Source of the DNA: Tectiglobus sp965215755 | GTDB lineage: Bacteria > Pseudomonadota > Alphaproteobacteria > Rhizobiales > Hyphomicrobiaceae | Length of the DNA: 64,000 nt | Reading direction: 5' to 3' | Assembly: GCA_965215755.1 (NCBI GenBank) | Contig: OZ244119.1 | Span: forward strand, 1,550,001 to 1,614,000 | Part shown: one piece after another, positions 41,413 to 50,420 of the stretch | Numbering within the stretch: position 1 is the first letter of the stretch | Layout of the letters: each line of letters opens with the position of its first letter | The notes under the pieces: model-generated | Seen by the model: only the letters and a program-made list of their open reading frames with translations | What the model was told of the DNA's origin: nothing | Database searches by the model: none | Translations under genes and position numbers: made by a program

Positions 41413-43167
41413 ATGGCAGCGATAGAAGTCAAGGTTCCGGATATCGGTGACTTTGAAGATGTTCCCGTCATCGAGATCCACGTTGAGCCCGGCAGTGTTG
41501 TCCAGCCTGAGGACTCACTGATTACGCTTGAGAGCGACAAAGCCACGATGGATGTTCCGTCGCCGGCCGCCGGCAAGGTTGTCGAGCTGAAGGTTACTTT
41601 GGGAGATCGCATCGGCGAAGGCAGTGTCATTCTGATCCTGGAGGCTGAAGGTGCTGCAGCAGAGGCCGCGCCGGCACCTGCGACAGCCACCGCGCAAGCG
41701 GATGCCTCGGCGCCGGCTCCGGTCGCGGCATCGCACAGCGGTGGCAGCGATATCGAGTGTGATGTCATGGTGTTGGGGGCGGGGCCCGGCGGATATTCGG
41801 CGGCCTTCCGCTCGGCGGACCTTGGCATGAAGACGGTGCTGGTCGAGCGCTGGTCGACGCTAGGCGGTGTCTGCCTCAATGTCGGTTGTATTCCATCCAA
41901 GGCGCTGCTCCATACGGCGGCGGTGATGGATGAAGTCAAAGCGATGACGGCTCATGGAATCTCTTACGGTCAGCCCGAAATCAATCTCGACGCCTTGCGC
42001 GGGCACAAAGACAAGGTCGTTGGTAAGTTAACCGGTGGTCTTGCCGGTATGGCGAAAGCGCGCAAGGTGGACGTCGTCACCGGCACGGGGCAATTCCTCG
42101 ATCCTCACCATATCCAGGTCGCCCTGAGCGATGGTACGGGCAGCAGGACGATCAAGTTTGGCAAGGCGATTATTGCAGCCGGTTCCGAAGCTGTGAAGCT
42201 ACCGTTCATCCCGGACGATCCCCGCATTGTCGACTCGACAGGGGCGCTGGAGCTGCGCGAAATCCCGAAGCGCATGCTGGTCATCGGTGGTGGGATCATC
42301 GGACTGGAAATGGCGAATGTCTATTCGACACTCGGTGCGCGGATCGATGTCGTGGAGATGCTGGATGGGCTGATGCCAGGTGCCGACCGGGATCTCGTGA
42401 AGGTCTGGGAAAAGGTCAACGCACACCGCTTTGACAACGTCATGCTCAAGACCAAGACCGTCTCGGTCGATGCGAAGGATGACGGAATTCACGTCGGCTT
42501 CGAGGGCGAGAAAGCACCGGACGGGCCGCAAGTTTACGATATGGTTCTGGTGGCGGTTGGCCGAAGCCCCAATGGTAATCTCGTTGCGGCGGATAAGGCC
42601 GGTGTCGCGGTCAGCGAGCGCGGCTTTATTGATGTCGACAAGCAGATGAGAACCAATGTTCCGCATATCTTCGCGATTGGTGACATCGTTGGACAACCGA
42701 TGTTGGCACATAAGGCAGTGCATGAGGCACATGTGGCCGCGGAGGCAGCGAACGGAGACAAGAGCTTCTTTGATGCGCGGCAAATCCCATCCGTGGCCTA
42801 TACAGATCCTGAGATTGCCTGGGCGGGCGTAACAGAAACCGAGGCGAAGGCCCAGGGGATCAAGTTTGGTAAGGCGGTTTTCCCATGGGCAGCCTCGGGC
42901 CGGGCGATTGCCAATGGCCGCGATGAAGGCTTTACCAAGTTGCTATTCGATGAAGAGACCCATCGGTGCATCGGCGGGGGTATTGTCGGCACGCATGCAG
43001 GTGACCTGATTGGTGAAGTCTGTCTTGCGATCGAAATGGGCGCAGACGCGACCGATATTGGCAAGACGATCCACCCACACCCGACACTTGGCGAGTCTGT
43101 TGGCATGGCCGCGGAAGTGTTCGAGGGGGTCTGTACCGATCTCCCGCCACAGCGCAAACGGAAATAG
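41413..43167 (+). CDS. lpdA: Dihydrolipoyl dehydrogenase with N-terminal lipoyl domain (E3)
   Basis: A 584-aa protein: a lipoyl domain (1-78; Lys 43 in ESDKATMDVP), an Ala/Pro linker (80-112), then the FAD/NAD disulphide reductase. GAGPGG (122-127) binds FAD; the redox pair is Cys 154 and Cys 159 in GGVCLNVGCIPSK; a second Rossmann motif GGGIIGLE lies near 295; and HPHPTLGES near the end holds the catalytic His-Glu of the partner subunit. It reoxidises the lipoyl arm with NAD. The lipoyl fusion is well known in beta- and gammaproteobacterial operons. The lipoyl domain is very like that of aceF next door, suggesting duplication. Confidence 0.97.
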   Translation: MAAIEVKVPDIGDFEDVPVIEIHVEPGSVVQPEDSLITLESDKATMDVPSPAAGKVVELKVTLGDRIGEGSVILILEAEGAAAEAAPAPATATAQADASAPAPVAASHSGGSDIECDVMVLGAGPGGYSAAFRSADLGMKTVLVERWSTLGGVCLNVGCIPSKALLHTAAVMDEVKAMTAHGISYGQPEINLDALRGHKDKVVGKLTGGLAGMAKARKVDVVTGTGQFLDPHHIQVALSDGTGSRTIKFGKAIIAAGSEAVKLPFIPDDPRIVDSTGALELREIPKRMLVIGGGIIGLEMANVYSTLGARIDVVEMLDGLMPGADRDLVKVWEKVNAHRFDNVMLKTKTVSVDAKDDGIHVGFEGEKAPDGPQVYDMVLVAVGRSPNGNLVAADKAGVAVSERGFIDVDKQMRTNVPHIFAIGDIVGQPMLAHKAVHEAHVAAEAANGDKSFFDARQIPSVAYTDPEIAWAGVTETEAKAQGIKFGKAVFPWAASGRAIANGRDEGFTKLLFDEETHRCIGGGIVGTHAGDLIGEVCLAIEMGADATDIGKTIHPHPTLGESVGMAAEVFEGVCTDLPPQRKRK

Positions 43168-43320
43168 TTGCTGGGGTCCGGCATCATTATCAAAGGGGCT
43201 TGCTAGCGGCCAGAGGCGGAATCGCAACGCCTGCTCACGCATCCGCCCGGCGGCCCAATACCACGGTCGAATGAGCGCCCGGGTAGGGCATGGCATGGTT
43301 CGAGCACCATCTGTTATGAA

Positions 43321-44259
43321 CTAGGTGTGCGCCTGGCGCAGGCAATCGAGGAAGGCTCGTGCAATCCGGGCCGGTTCCGGATGGTGTTTGACGACGGCGA
43401 AAAACTGGATCTCGTAGCGGTAGCGATCCGGTCGGACCGGCCTGAGGAGCCCTTGCTCGATGTATTGCCGGGCAAAGTGATCCGGCAAGAATCCGACATA
43501 GCGTCCTGACTGTATGAGTATCGCGAGCGCCTCCTGGTCGTTGACCTGGGCATGGCGGTTCAGGCGCTCCTTTTGGCTCACGGCCATGTTCGGGGAATAG
43601 AACTCCAGGCCGGCATAGCGCGCCGCCCGGATTTCGCGTCCCGTAATGGATTTATCAGTCCTCGAAAACCAAGGGTGTGTGGCGCCGCAGTAGAGATACA
43701 TCCTCTCGCTGTAGAGTGGATGGTAATCGAGGCTTGTCGACTTGCGCTGGCTTGGGACGATGCCGACGTGGATTTCACCATTCAGGATGCCGCGCTCAGT
43801 TGCATCAGTTCCAAGGATGCGGACCTGGAGATTGACCTCGGGTGCGATGTCATTGAAGGCCCGCAGGGCAGTGGCGACCTGGGCCTCCGGATTTGTCAGG
43901 GTCATATCAAAAAGTGCAATCGATAGCCGGCCGACCAGTTGATCATTGATCTCGTTGACCTCCACCGTAAAATTGTCGACTGCCGCCAGCAAGTTGGTAG
44001 CTGCTTCGAAAATCCTGCTGCCTTCTTCTGTCAGGGCAAAGCCCCCGGGACCGCGGTCGCATAGCTTGACGCCAAGCCTCAGCTCAAGATCAGCCAGCTG
44101 GCGGCTAATCGTGGACCGTCCGACATTGAGGACCATTTCAGCTGCTGCAATTCCGCCAGACTGAGCAATGGTCTGGAAGACACGTAGCAATCGGAGATCG
44201 GCTTGCTGAATGTTGCGAGGCTTTTTCAATGCAGCGGCCTTAGTTTCATGGTTATGCAA
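43321..44259 (-). CDS. LysR family transcriptional regulator
   Basis: A 312-aa protein with the LysR winged helix at about 20-80 (LRLLRVFQTIAQSGGIAAAE; NVGRSTISRQLADLELRLGV) and a periplasmic-binding-protein-like effector domain after about 105. It lies divergent from the class III aminotransferase gene, 207 bp away, which is the usual LysR arrangement, so it probably activates that gene. The effector is unknown; an amine or amino acid is likely. The C-terminus ends with DRYRYEIQFFAVVKHHPEP. Length is normal. Confidence 0.9.
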   Translation of the reverse strand: MHNHETKAAALKKPRNIQQADLRLLRVFQTIAQSGGIAAAEMVLNVGRSTISRQLADLELRLGVKLCDRGPGGFALTEEGSRIFEAATNLLAAVDNFTVEVNEINDQLVGRLSIALFDMTLTNPEAQVATALRAFNDIAPEVNLQVRILGTDATERGILNGEIHVGIVPSQRKSTSLDYHPLYSERMYLYCGATHPWFSRTDKSITGREIRAARYAGLEFYSPNMAVSQKERLNRHAQVNDQEALAILIQSGRYVGFLPDHFARQYIEQGLLRPVRPDRYRYEIQFFAVVKHHPEPARIARAFLDCLRQAHT

Positions 44260-44466
44260 TCAAACATGCAATTTATCTACTTGCTGCAACCTTGTCATTG
44301 TGTATCGTCAAATAGCAAAATCGTCAGGATTGCGCCGTCGACTCAAGGTGTGGTCCGCCAAAATGCGCCAGATGAGCGAAAAGATTGAGAGCTCGTCGGT
44401 GATCGAACAGTCAGACCGATCCGGGAAGATCTGTACAAGTCCAGCCACGCGAAGAGGGGGCAAAGC

Positions 44467-45852
44467 ATGCTACACCAGGGAATCAACGATATTGAGCACG
44501 TCATTGAAGCCGATCGTGAAAACGTTTGGCATCATCTGTCGCAGCATAAGAAGTATGAAACTGTCGATCCGCTGATCATTGTTGAAGGCAAGGGTATGCG
44601 GGTTTGGAATGCGGCCGGGCGTGAGCATGTTGATGCTGTTTCAGGTGGCGTTTGGACGGTCAACGTTGGTTATGGTCGTGAATCGATTGCCAATGCCGTG
44701 CGCGATCAGCTCGTCAAGCTCAACTATTTCGCGAATTCGGCGGGCAATGTGCCGGCCGCACTTTTCGCCGAGCAATTGATCGCAAAAATGCCCGGTATGA
44801 GCCGCGTCTATTATTCAAACTCGGGCTCTGAAGCCAATGAGAAGGCGTACAAGATCGTCCGTCAGATCGCGCACAACAAGTACGGCGGCAAGAAGCACAA
44901 AATCCTCTATCGCAACCGCGATTATCACGGCACGACGATAACGGCCTTGTCGTCCTGTGGTCAGGAGCAGCGCAAGGAGCAGTACGGTCCGTTTACTCCG
45001 GGTTTTGTCGAGGTGCCGCACTGTCTCGAGTATCGTTCACAGTGGGGCGATGTTGAGGACTATGGCATTCGGGCAGCCAATGCGATTGAAGAGGTCATTC
45101 TGAGAGAGGGCGCTGATACAGTTGGCGGTCTTATTCTTGAGCCGATCACGGCCGGCGGTGGTGTGATTGTGCCACCGAAGGGATATTGGGAGCGCGTGCA
45201 GGAGATCTGCAAAAAGCATGACGTCTTGCTGATCATCGACGAAGTCGTTTGCGGTATGGGCCGAACAGGAACGTGGTTTGGTTACCAGCATTACGGCATT
45301 GAGCCTGACATGGTGACAATGGCGAAAGGCGTCGCGTCAGGCTACGCAGCGATTTCATGTACGGTCACCACGGAAGCGGTCTTCAACGAGTTTAAGTCTG
45401 ATCCGGATGATCCGATGAGCTACTTCCGTGATATTTCGACGTTCGGTGGTTGTGCCGGTGGTCCCGCTGCGGCGTTGGAGAACATGCGGATTCTGGAAGA
45501 TGAAAAGCTTCTGGAGAATTGCACGGAGATGGGCCATTACACCCTCGAAAAGCTCGAGGAACTCAAGTCGAAGCACGAGATTATTGGCGATGTTCGCGGC
45601 AAGGGGCTGTTTGTCGGTGCAGAGCTGGTGGCGGATCGCGACACCAAAGAGCCGGTCGATGAGAGTGTCGCTCAGGCTGTCGTGGCGGACTGCATGACGC
45701 ACTCTGCCGTGGTCATCGGTGCCACAAATCGCTCACTTGCCGGCTTGAACAACACGTTGTGTCTCAGCCCGGCACTGATCTGTACCAAGTCTGACATTGA
45801 CGAAATTATTTCGGCGATTGACGGCGCGTTGACCCGCGTTGTTGCAAGCTGA
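44467..45852 (+). CDS. tpa: Class III aminotransferase, taurine-pyruvate aminotransferase type
   Basis: A 461-aa PLP enzyme. SNSGSEANEKA (117-127), RDYHGTT (151-157), IDEVVCGMGRTG (257-268) and the PLP lysine K287 in MAKGVASGY are all present. The overall sequence (SGGVWTVNVGYGRESIANAV; MPGMSRVYYSNSG) is close, from memory, to Tpa, which turns taurine and pyruvate into sulfoacetaldehyde and alanine. No xsc (sulfoacetaldehyde acetyltransferase) or taurine transporter is nearby, so another omega-amine substrate such as beta-alanine or hypotaurine is possible. A LysR gene lies divergent and a good terminator follows. Class firm; substrate moderately sure. Confidence 0.82.
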   Translation: MLHQGINDIEHVIEADRENVWHHLSQHKKYETVDPLIIVEGKGMRVWNAAGREHVDAVSGGVWTVNVGYGRESIANAVRDQLVKLNYFANSAGNVPAALFAEQLIAKMPGMSRVYYSNSGSEANEKAYKIVRQIAHNKYGGKKHKILYRNRDYHGTTITALSSCGQEQRKEQYGPFTPGFVEVPHCLEYRSQWGDVEDYGIRAANAIEEVILREGADTVGGLILEPITAGGGVIVPPKGYWERVQEICKKHDVLLIIDEVVCGMGRTGTWFGYQHYGIEPDMVTMAKGVASGYAAISCTVTTEAVFNEFKSDPDDPMSYFRDISTFGGCAGGPAAALENMRILEDEKLLENCTEMGHYTLEKLEELKSKHEIIGDVRGKGLFVGAELVADRDTKEPVDESVAQAVVADCMTHSAVVIGATNRSLAGLNNTLCLSPALICTKSDIDEIISAIDGALTRVVAS

Positions 45853-45884
45853 CCAATCATCTGAAACGAGCTCTTGATCTGAGG

Positions 45885-45910
45885 CCCGGGGCATCTGCTC
45901 CGGGTTTTTT
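45885..45910 (+). terminator. Intrinsic terminator of the aminotransferase gene
   Basis: CCCGG / CCGGG stem (45885-45904, with a G-rich inner part) is followed by six T at 45905-45910, 33 bp after the stop. It also sits between convergent genes. Confidence 0.88.
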
Positions 45911-45990
45911 GTATCCGTAGTTCAAGAGAGTTGACGCGATCTGCGTCGCTCGTTCGATGATCGTGAGGCGGAGATATTCAGAGCTGCGGT

Positions 45991-47034
45991 TCAGCGGCTC
46001 GCGCGTCTGCGCGTGTCGGCCGGCGCCTCGCCGAATTGATCCGTGTAGTATTCAGCATAGCGCGACCAGTCCCAGAAGCCCTCTTCCGTTGCGATATCTC
46101 GCAAACTTTGGTAGCGCCGCGTCTCGTCCATCAAGTGGCGCCGGGTGTGGTGCAATCTGACCAGCCGGGCATAGGTATCAGGATCCATGTTTACGCATTG
46201 TGCAAAAGCTTCCTCAACGGCCTTTTGCGATGCTGGCGAGTTCGAACCTGTCTCGAAAGCTTCGCTGCCATAGAGTTCCAGTTTGTCCAAGAGCCTGGCA
46301 CGGGCTGAGACAAAGCGTTTTGAGATCTCGGGTCCGCCTGACGTTTCGAGAGTTTGGTGGGCCGCGTATTCCAGTGCAAATGCATGAGCAATACTGAGTA
46401 CAACCATGCGGTCGATGGAGGCCTGGTGTTCTTCATTGCGGCTTGCGGCAGCACCTTCAAGTGTCAAGAGGATGTCTGCGCGTAGGCGCGCCGCTAGCCA
46501 CGAGGATGTCACTTGGGTGCACTCGCTGAGGGTCTCGAACCAGTGAGCCAGCCAAGGGGCATGCTCCAGGTGTTCAAGAAGCTGGCTTCGATCGACGCGG
46601 AACATCAGATCTGTCAGTCCCGGGCTGGTTATCCGGACGGCCTCCCCGCCAGGGGGGATGACAAGTAGCCTGTCGTGAGAATGATCCCGGCCTGTGATCG
46701 CGCTGGTCTCAGATGCACGATCCAAGGCCAGCAGGAAGATAATGTCAGATGTTGTGTTGTTGAATTCCTTCTCCAAGGGCAGGTTGGCATAGTCCACATG
46801 CACAGAGGCCTGCTTGGCCCGCGCGATCAGGACCTTGCCATTGAACATGCCGGCACCAATCTGGATGCAGGAATAAAGTCCCTGCGAAGAAGCGTGAGAC
46901 GTGAAGTCGTCATGCTCTGAGTAGTGCAAGAGGTGGCTTTGATTGGAGTTCTCAGGATCGAGAAGCCGGTCTGTTGGCGAGCTTCTTGTTCTCAGGGCCG
47001 GTGCGCCGGGATCGAGGAGTGTGTCGATGAGCAT
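45991..47034 (-). CDS. AraC family regulator (paralogue 1)
   Basis: A 347-aa protein with a C-terminal AraC DNA-binding domain at about 250-347. The second helix-turn-helix reads RDIATEEGFWDWSRYAEYYT followed by FGEAPADTRRR. The first helix set (VEEAFAQCVNMDPDTYARLV) is also visible. The N-terminal 230 residues are a sensor region with HSHDRLLVIPPGGEAV, which aligns by feel with the other two AraC proteins nearby. It starts 9 bp after the end of the second AraC gene (47044), so the two form an operon. Target unknown; the aminotransferase gene on the other side is one candidate. Confidence 0.88.
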   Translation of the reverse strand: MLIDTLLDPGAPALRTRSSPTDRLLDPENSNQSHLLHYSEHDDFTSHASSQGLYSCIQIGAGMFNGKVLIARAKQASVHVDYANLPLEKEFNNTTSDIIFLLALDRASETSAITGRDHSHDRLLVIPPGGEAVRITSPGLTDLMFRVDRSQLLEHLEHAPWLAHWFETLSECTQVTSSWLAARLRADILLTLEGAAASRNEEHQASIDRMVVLSIAHAFALEYAAHQTLETSGGPEISKRFVSARARLLDKLELYGSEAFETGSNSPASQKAVEEAFAQCVNMDPDTYARLVRLHHTRRHLMDETRRYQSLRDIATEEGFWDWSRYAEYYTDQFGEAPADTRRRASR

Positions 47035-47043
47035 GATTATTGT

Positions 47044-48051
47044 CTATCGTCCTGACCGCTTGCGTGTTTCGGATGGCAACTCGCCGAACTGTCTGCGGTA
47101 GTAGATAGAAAACTTGCTCCAGTCCCAGAAACCTTCTTCTGACGCGATGTCACCGATGCTCTGTTCTTTTCGTCCTCGCTCCATGAGTTTGCGCCTAACG
47201 CTATGCAGTCGCACGACCCGGTGATATGCCAGCGGTCCCATGAAGACGTGTTTGGCAAAAGCGAGTTCGATGGAGCGGCGTGAGCCAAGCTCCGCCAACA
47301 CGCCCGACTCTTTCTTCTCAGGAGAGCGGAGTTCGTCCAGCAACATCTCCTCCAACAAGAGCTTTCTTGCTTGTTGATAGCGTTCGAAAGCAGCTGTGCG
47401 TTGATGGACGGAGAAGTCGTCCTGCTTCAGCCATTCCATCGTCAGGGCATAGGCCAGAGTAAAGACTGTTGCCTGGTTGATCGTCGTGCGGGCTCGCGGA
47501 GTTTTGGCCTGAGCGGCGCTATCCAGAGCTGATAGAATATTAGTTTTGAGGCGGTCGGCCAGATCTGCCGACTTGAGGTACTCTCCCCGTTTCTCAAGAT
47601 TAATCAGCCAATGCGATGCCTCAGCCATCAGCCCTTCGTTGTAGATGAGCGCATGGCGATTGATTGTGATGACCAATACGACGGCTTCGACGGGACACAC
47701 TATGACGGTCTCACCATTTGGTGGGACGACATGGACCCAGTCCTTCGTCTTGGGCACTCCGTAGGAATAAGTTGGATCATTGTCATCAAGGAGGAGGAAG
47801 AACGCAAAGTCTGTCGGCGACACCTTGATCTGTTTCTCAACAGACTGGTTGGTGAATTCGACATAGATGGAAATCTGCCCGAGATGAGCTGATGTTACCC
47901 GGCCCTTGAAGCGTCCGCTGCTCAGTTGGGTGTAGTGGGCATCGAAGCTGTCAAATAGACCAGCCTGTTGATTCAACTCTTCCTGCATCGAGTCGAACAT
48001 AAAGCGTCTGGCTTGAGTTAGCCGTCGATTTGGAAACCATGGTGAGTTCAT
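47044..48051 (-). CDS. AraC family regulator (paralogue 2)
   Basis: A 335-aa protein very like the one at 50421: both start MNS-W-P-R, share a sensor region (HYTQLSSGRFKGRVTSAHLG here, HHIQLSSGQFSGRVFSADLG there) and end with SIGDIASEEGFWDWSKFSIY and FGELPSETR. The frame is open to 48270, but the extra 73 residues are not in the paralogue, so the ATG at 48051 is the start. The DNA-binding domain is complete with both helix pairs. It leads the operon with paralogue 1. The effector is not known. Confidence 0.88.
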   Translation of the reverse strand: MNSPWFPNRRLTQARRFMFDSMQEELNQQAGLFDSFDAHYTQLSSGRFKGRVTSAHLGQISIYVEFTNQSVEKQIKVSPTDFAFFLLLDDNDPTYSYGVPKTKDWVHVVPPNGETVIVCPVEAVVLVITINRHALIYNEGLMAEASHWLINLEKRGEYLKSADLADRLKTNILSALDSAAQAKTPRARTTINQATVFTLAYALTMEWLKQDDFSVHQRTAAFERYQQARKLLLEEMLLDELRSPEKKESGVLAELGSRRSIELAFAKHVFMGPLAYHRVVRLHSVRRKLMERGRKEQSIGDIASEEGFWDWSKFSIYYRRQFGELPSETRKRSGR

Positions 48052-48766
48052 TGCCAGCACCCGTTGTTCGCGAATTGAGAGGAGTTGTGCAGCCCGGGCA
48101 ATCGACGGCTTGGTCGCGTTCGCGGCACAGCATGCGCGGCGGTCGATGTGGACCGCGTTGGTGTTGAGATTTGAGACCTGTTTCTCATAAGGAGTTGAGA
48201 CACCTGCTCTTTGGCTGTGCTCTTCGTCTTGAGGTCCTCTCTGCTGCGATCGGACCCCGGCAAGTTGCACATGTTGCGAAACTTCCCCCCGACAATCGAC
48301 GTCAGGGCGTCCGTGCCGTTGGGTAGTACTTATGATCAGGTAACAGGAATTTGAGGATGGTTGTTATACCTAGAGTGCCCCTGCATCGGCATCGGAGAAA
48401 CTAATTTATATTTTAAAATCAACGCTTTGAAGTTCCATCCTATGTAGATAACGAATGTCGGCTGGTGCGGTGTCGCGTCGTTACCCAAGCCGATTGTGCT
48501 CTCTTTCCCGCCGGTGCAAATGCCTGAGTCGCTTTTGCTCTTACGGTTTCTTGTCTGCCTCGCATGCTGGAGCGAAGACCCGCCGACTGATGGCGCAAAT
48601 TGGTTGGATCGAAAAACATTCCGAGGCCGTTTTTCGAATACTGCATAACACCCGTCAGGACTTCCATCGTAACCTGATGTCAGTTTCTGGCGGTGCGGGT
48701 CTGACGTTCGGCGCGGCTGGCGGGGCAATCATCAGATATGAAAGCCACACGAAAGGCATAGAACTG

Positions 48767-48843
48767 CTGGTGTTCCTTGAGGCTCTCACAATGGGATTGT
48801 TGTAGGCGGAGACGATAAGCAAATGTCAGAGCCGGAACACCAG
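48767..48843. repeat. Diverged copy of palindromic element B
   Basis: The outer arms CTGGTGTTCC / GGAACACCAG still pair perfectly, with the same C/T change on both sides relative to the copy at 14460. The inner right part (AAATGTCAGAGCCGG) matches that copy with one change, and GGCGGAGACGATAAGC matches its loop with few changes. The inner left arm (GGCTCTCACA) has decayed. Size 77 bp against 76 bp. Confidence 0.85.
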
Positions 48844-49022
48844 AGCGACTGCATGGTTTGGGGAGGCGCGAGATCAGATTTGCCTACTGGATGGTAATGG
48901 TTAGGCGGCCTCTCACTCACGAAAGTGATTAGGGAGACTATGACTTTATGCTCCGGTCTCAGCTGCTGGGGCGTCCGGGTTCGTATCGATCGCCCTTCGT
49001 TATTGGGCAATGGCGATTAGTG

Positions 49023-49057
49023 CCAAGCCAAGCCAAGCCAAGCCAGGCAAGGCAAGG
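49023..49057. repeat. Pentanucleotide tandem repeat (CCAAG-type)
   Basis: Four perfect CCAAG units are followed by CCAGG, CAAGG and CAAGG, seven pentamers in all. The run lies in non-coding DNA as far as I can see. The unit is not a multiple of three, so in a coding frame it would be phase-variable, but no gene is supported here. Confidence 0.85.
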
Positions 49058-49946
49058 TCGGTGTTGTGACGCGCTCAAAGTTTGCCACGATTGACGGTGG
49101 GGCAATGGTGGCTGTGCTGCGAGAGGCTTGCGGGGGTGCTTCTCGCAGCACATCTTGATCGATCGATGTTGTTCCGGTTCGAGATCCGCTCCGGATGCGG
49201 CGCAATTGAGCATGGCGGATAGTGTCTCGGGACGTGTTTTCGCCGCGACGCCTCGCATGAGCTAGAAATGGGCCATCTTGTCCGGCATGGTCGCACCTGC
49301 TTCGCGCTATCGCCGCGTCGGTTGGAGGTTTTGCTTGGCTCAAAGGGCGAGCCGCAGATTCTGTTACTGACAGTGTGGTGCGGGGCAGTGTGCAAGGCGC
49401 TAAACCATTAGCGGAAGTTGCCGGTCGCCGCCGTGGGCAACTTGGTTGTTTCCTGGCGGTGCTGGGTGTGGCTCGGATCGGCTCCATATTTCCGAATCTC
49501 TTGCGACGCAGCACAACCAAACTCCGCATGCGGAATATTCGGCTGCGCAATTTGCATAGAAATCCAAGATCTTGTTGAAGCGCTCATAACGTCGATGAAC
49601 CGCTGTCGCCTGCGCTATTGACCTACCGATCTCAAATCACTCAGTGCATTTCGGCATTTGGGGGCGCATTGCCCCATCAATGGCTGCGCAATCTGTGCAA
49701 TGGCAGGCCAATGGGTTGGTTAACATTTCGCGCAACAGGACCAAATCACCATTCGCTTGCGGCATAACAATTATGTCGAGATTTGTATTACATTTTGTTC
49801 AAACAAAGAATTCGCCGCTAGTTTGGTTCAATGCCTTGGAAATCTCTCAGAGCATAAATCCGATTATCTTTGAACCTATAAATCTATGATCCAAGGCGTG
49901 AGTATGGTCTCTCTATTCCCCACTCAATCCGAGTTTGGGAAGGTTC

Positions 49947-49974
49947 GTGATATATCAATCGATTGATGTATCAC
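49947..49974. promoter_or_regulatory. 28-bp near-perfect palindrome (candidate operator)
   Basis: Half-sites GTGATATATCAATC and GATTGATGTATCAC pair over 14 bases with one mismatch, centred on ATCGAT. It lies 125 bp before the interrupted micro-gene and about 450 bp before AraC paralogue 3. A related word (TGTATCGATG) follows at once. It may bind one of the nearby regulators. Confidence 0.6.
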
Positions 49975-50098
49975 AATGTATCGATGGTTGGGGTTGTCTT
50001 CTAGGTTTTGGATCACGCCTGGTTACGCGTTAGATGCTATTTTATTGGCCTCTCTTGCGAGTAACTTTTAGCGACAAGATAATATGCGAGGGATCTTT

Positions 50099-50302
50099 AT
50101 GAATCCGCTCTTGGTCAATAACATTATCAGTTTTGTTGCGCTGGTTTTAGTTCCCTCGTTGTTCTGGTTCGGCGTTGCTGAGTAGGTTGCCATCGGGCTC
50201 CAATATCCTTATGGCGCGGTAGAGAGGTTTGGTTTGGCTGTGGGCATATTTGTGCTGACCCTCTGGGTTTGGACACTGCTGCGGATCACGGGAGACGAGT
50301 AG
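50099..50302 (+). pseudogene. Two-helix membrane micro-gene interrupted by an in-frame TAG
   Basis: An ATG at 50099 with GAGGGA six bases ahead opens 28 codons (MNPLLVNNIISFVALVLVPS..., ending FWFGVAE), then TAG at 50183-50185. Without any frame change the reading goes on for 38 more codons (VAIGLQYPYGAVERFGLAVG, then a hydrophobic IFVLTLWVWTLL) to a second TAG. Each part carries one membrane helix, and the joined 66-aa product looks like a single natural hairpin membrane protein. A CAG-to-TAG change would explain it. It could be a pseudogene, a gene read through, or two separate peptides; I favour a recent nonsense mutation. Family unknown to me. Confidence 0.5.
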
Positions 50303-50420
50303 CTTGGCCTGTTGCCCTGCATGATTTCTAGGGTTGTGGCGTAAGTATTGTAAGGTCGAAGCGCGTTTCTCTGATTGCTCGGCTTTGAGTAAGTGGAAGT
50401 TAAAAAATCGGATGGTCAAT

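Larger units (their letters stand above)
48052..50098. other. Gene-poor 2-kb gap between AraC paralogues
   Basis: No convincing gene. Several frames of 65-177 codons exist (for example 49017-49550 minus), but they show low-complexity Arg/Ser/Pro composition or no family resemblance and overlap each other. The stretch holds a diverged palindromic element (48767-48843), a pentanucleotide repeat (49023-49057) and a large palindrome (49947-49974). Base composition shifts to AT-rich after about 49700. It looks like an eroded or inserted segment between two related regulator genes. Confidence 0.55.

Noticed and set aside
48051..48270. N-terminal 73-residue extension of AraC paralogue 2
   Set aside because: Absent from the close paralogue at 50421 and unlike an AraC sensor; the ATG at 48051 fits better.
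48455..48805. 116-codon plus-strand frame ending in the palindromic element
   Set aside because: No family resemblance, odd Ser/Arg/Cys-rich start, and it runs into the repeat element; better explained as chance.
48850..49015. tRNA-like words (GGGTTCGTATC) near 48977
   Set aside because: No matching acceptor or anticodon stems could be built around it.
49017..49550. 177-codon open frame on the minus strand in the AraC gap
   Set aside because: Low-complexity Arg/Ser/Pro composition, no domain I can recognise, the end falls in the CCAAG repeat (giving a Leu-Ala-Trp run), and no ribosome binding site.
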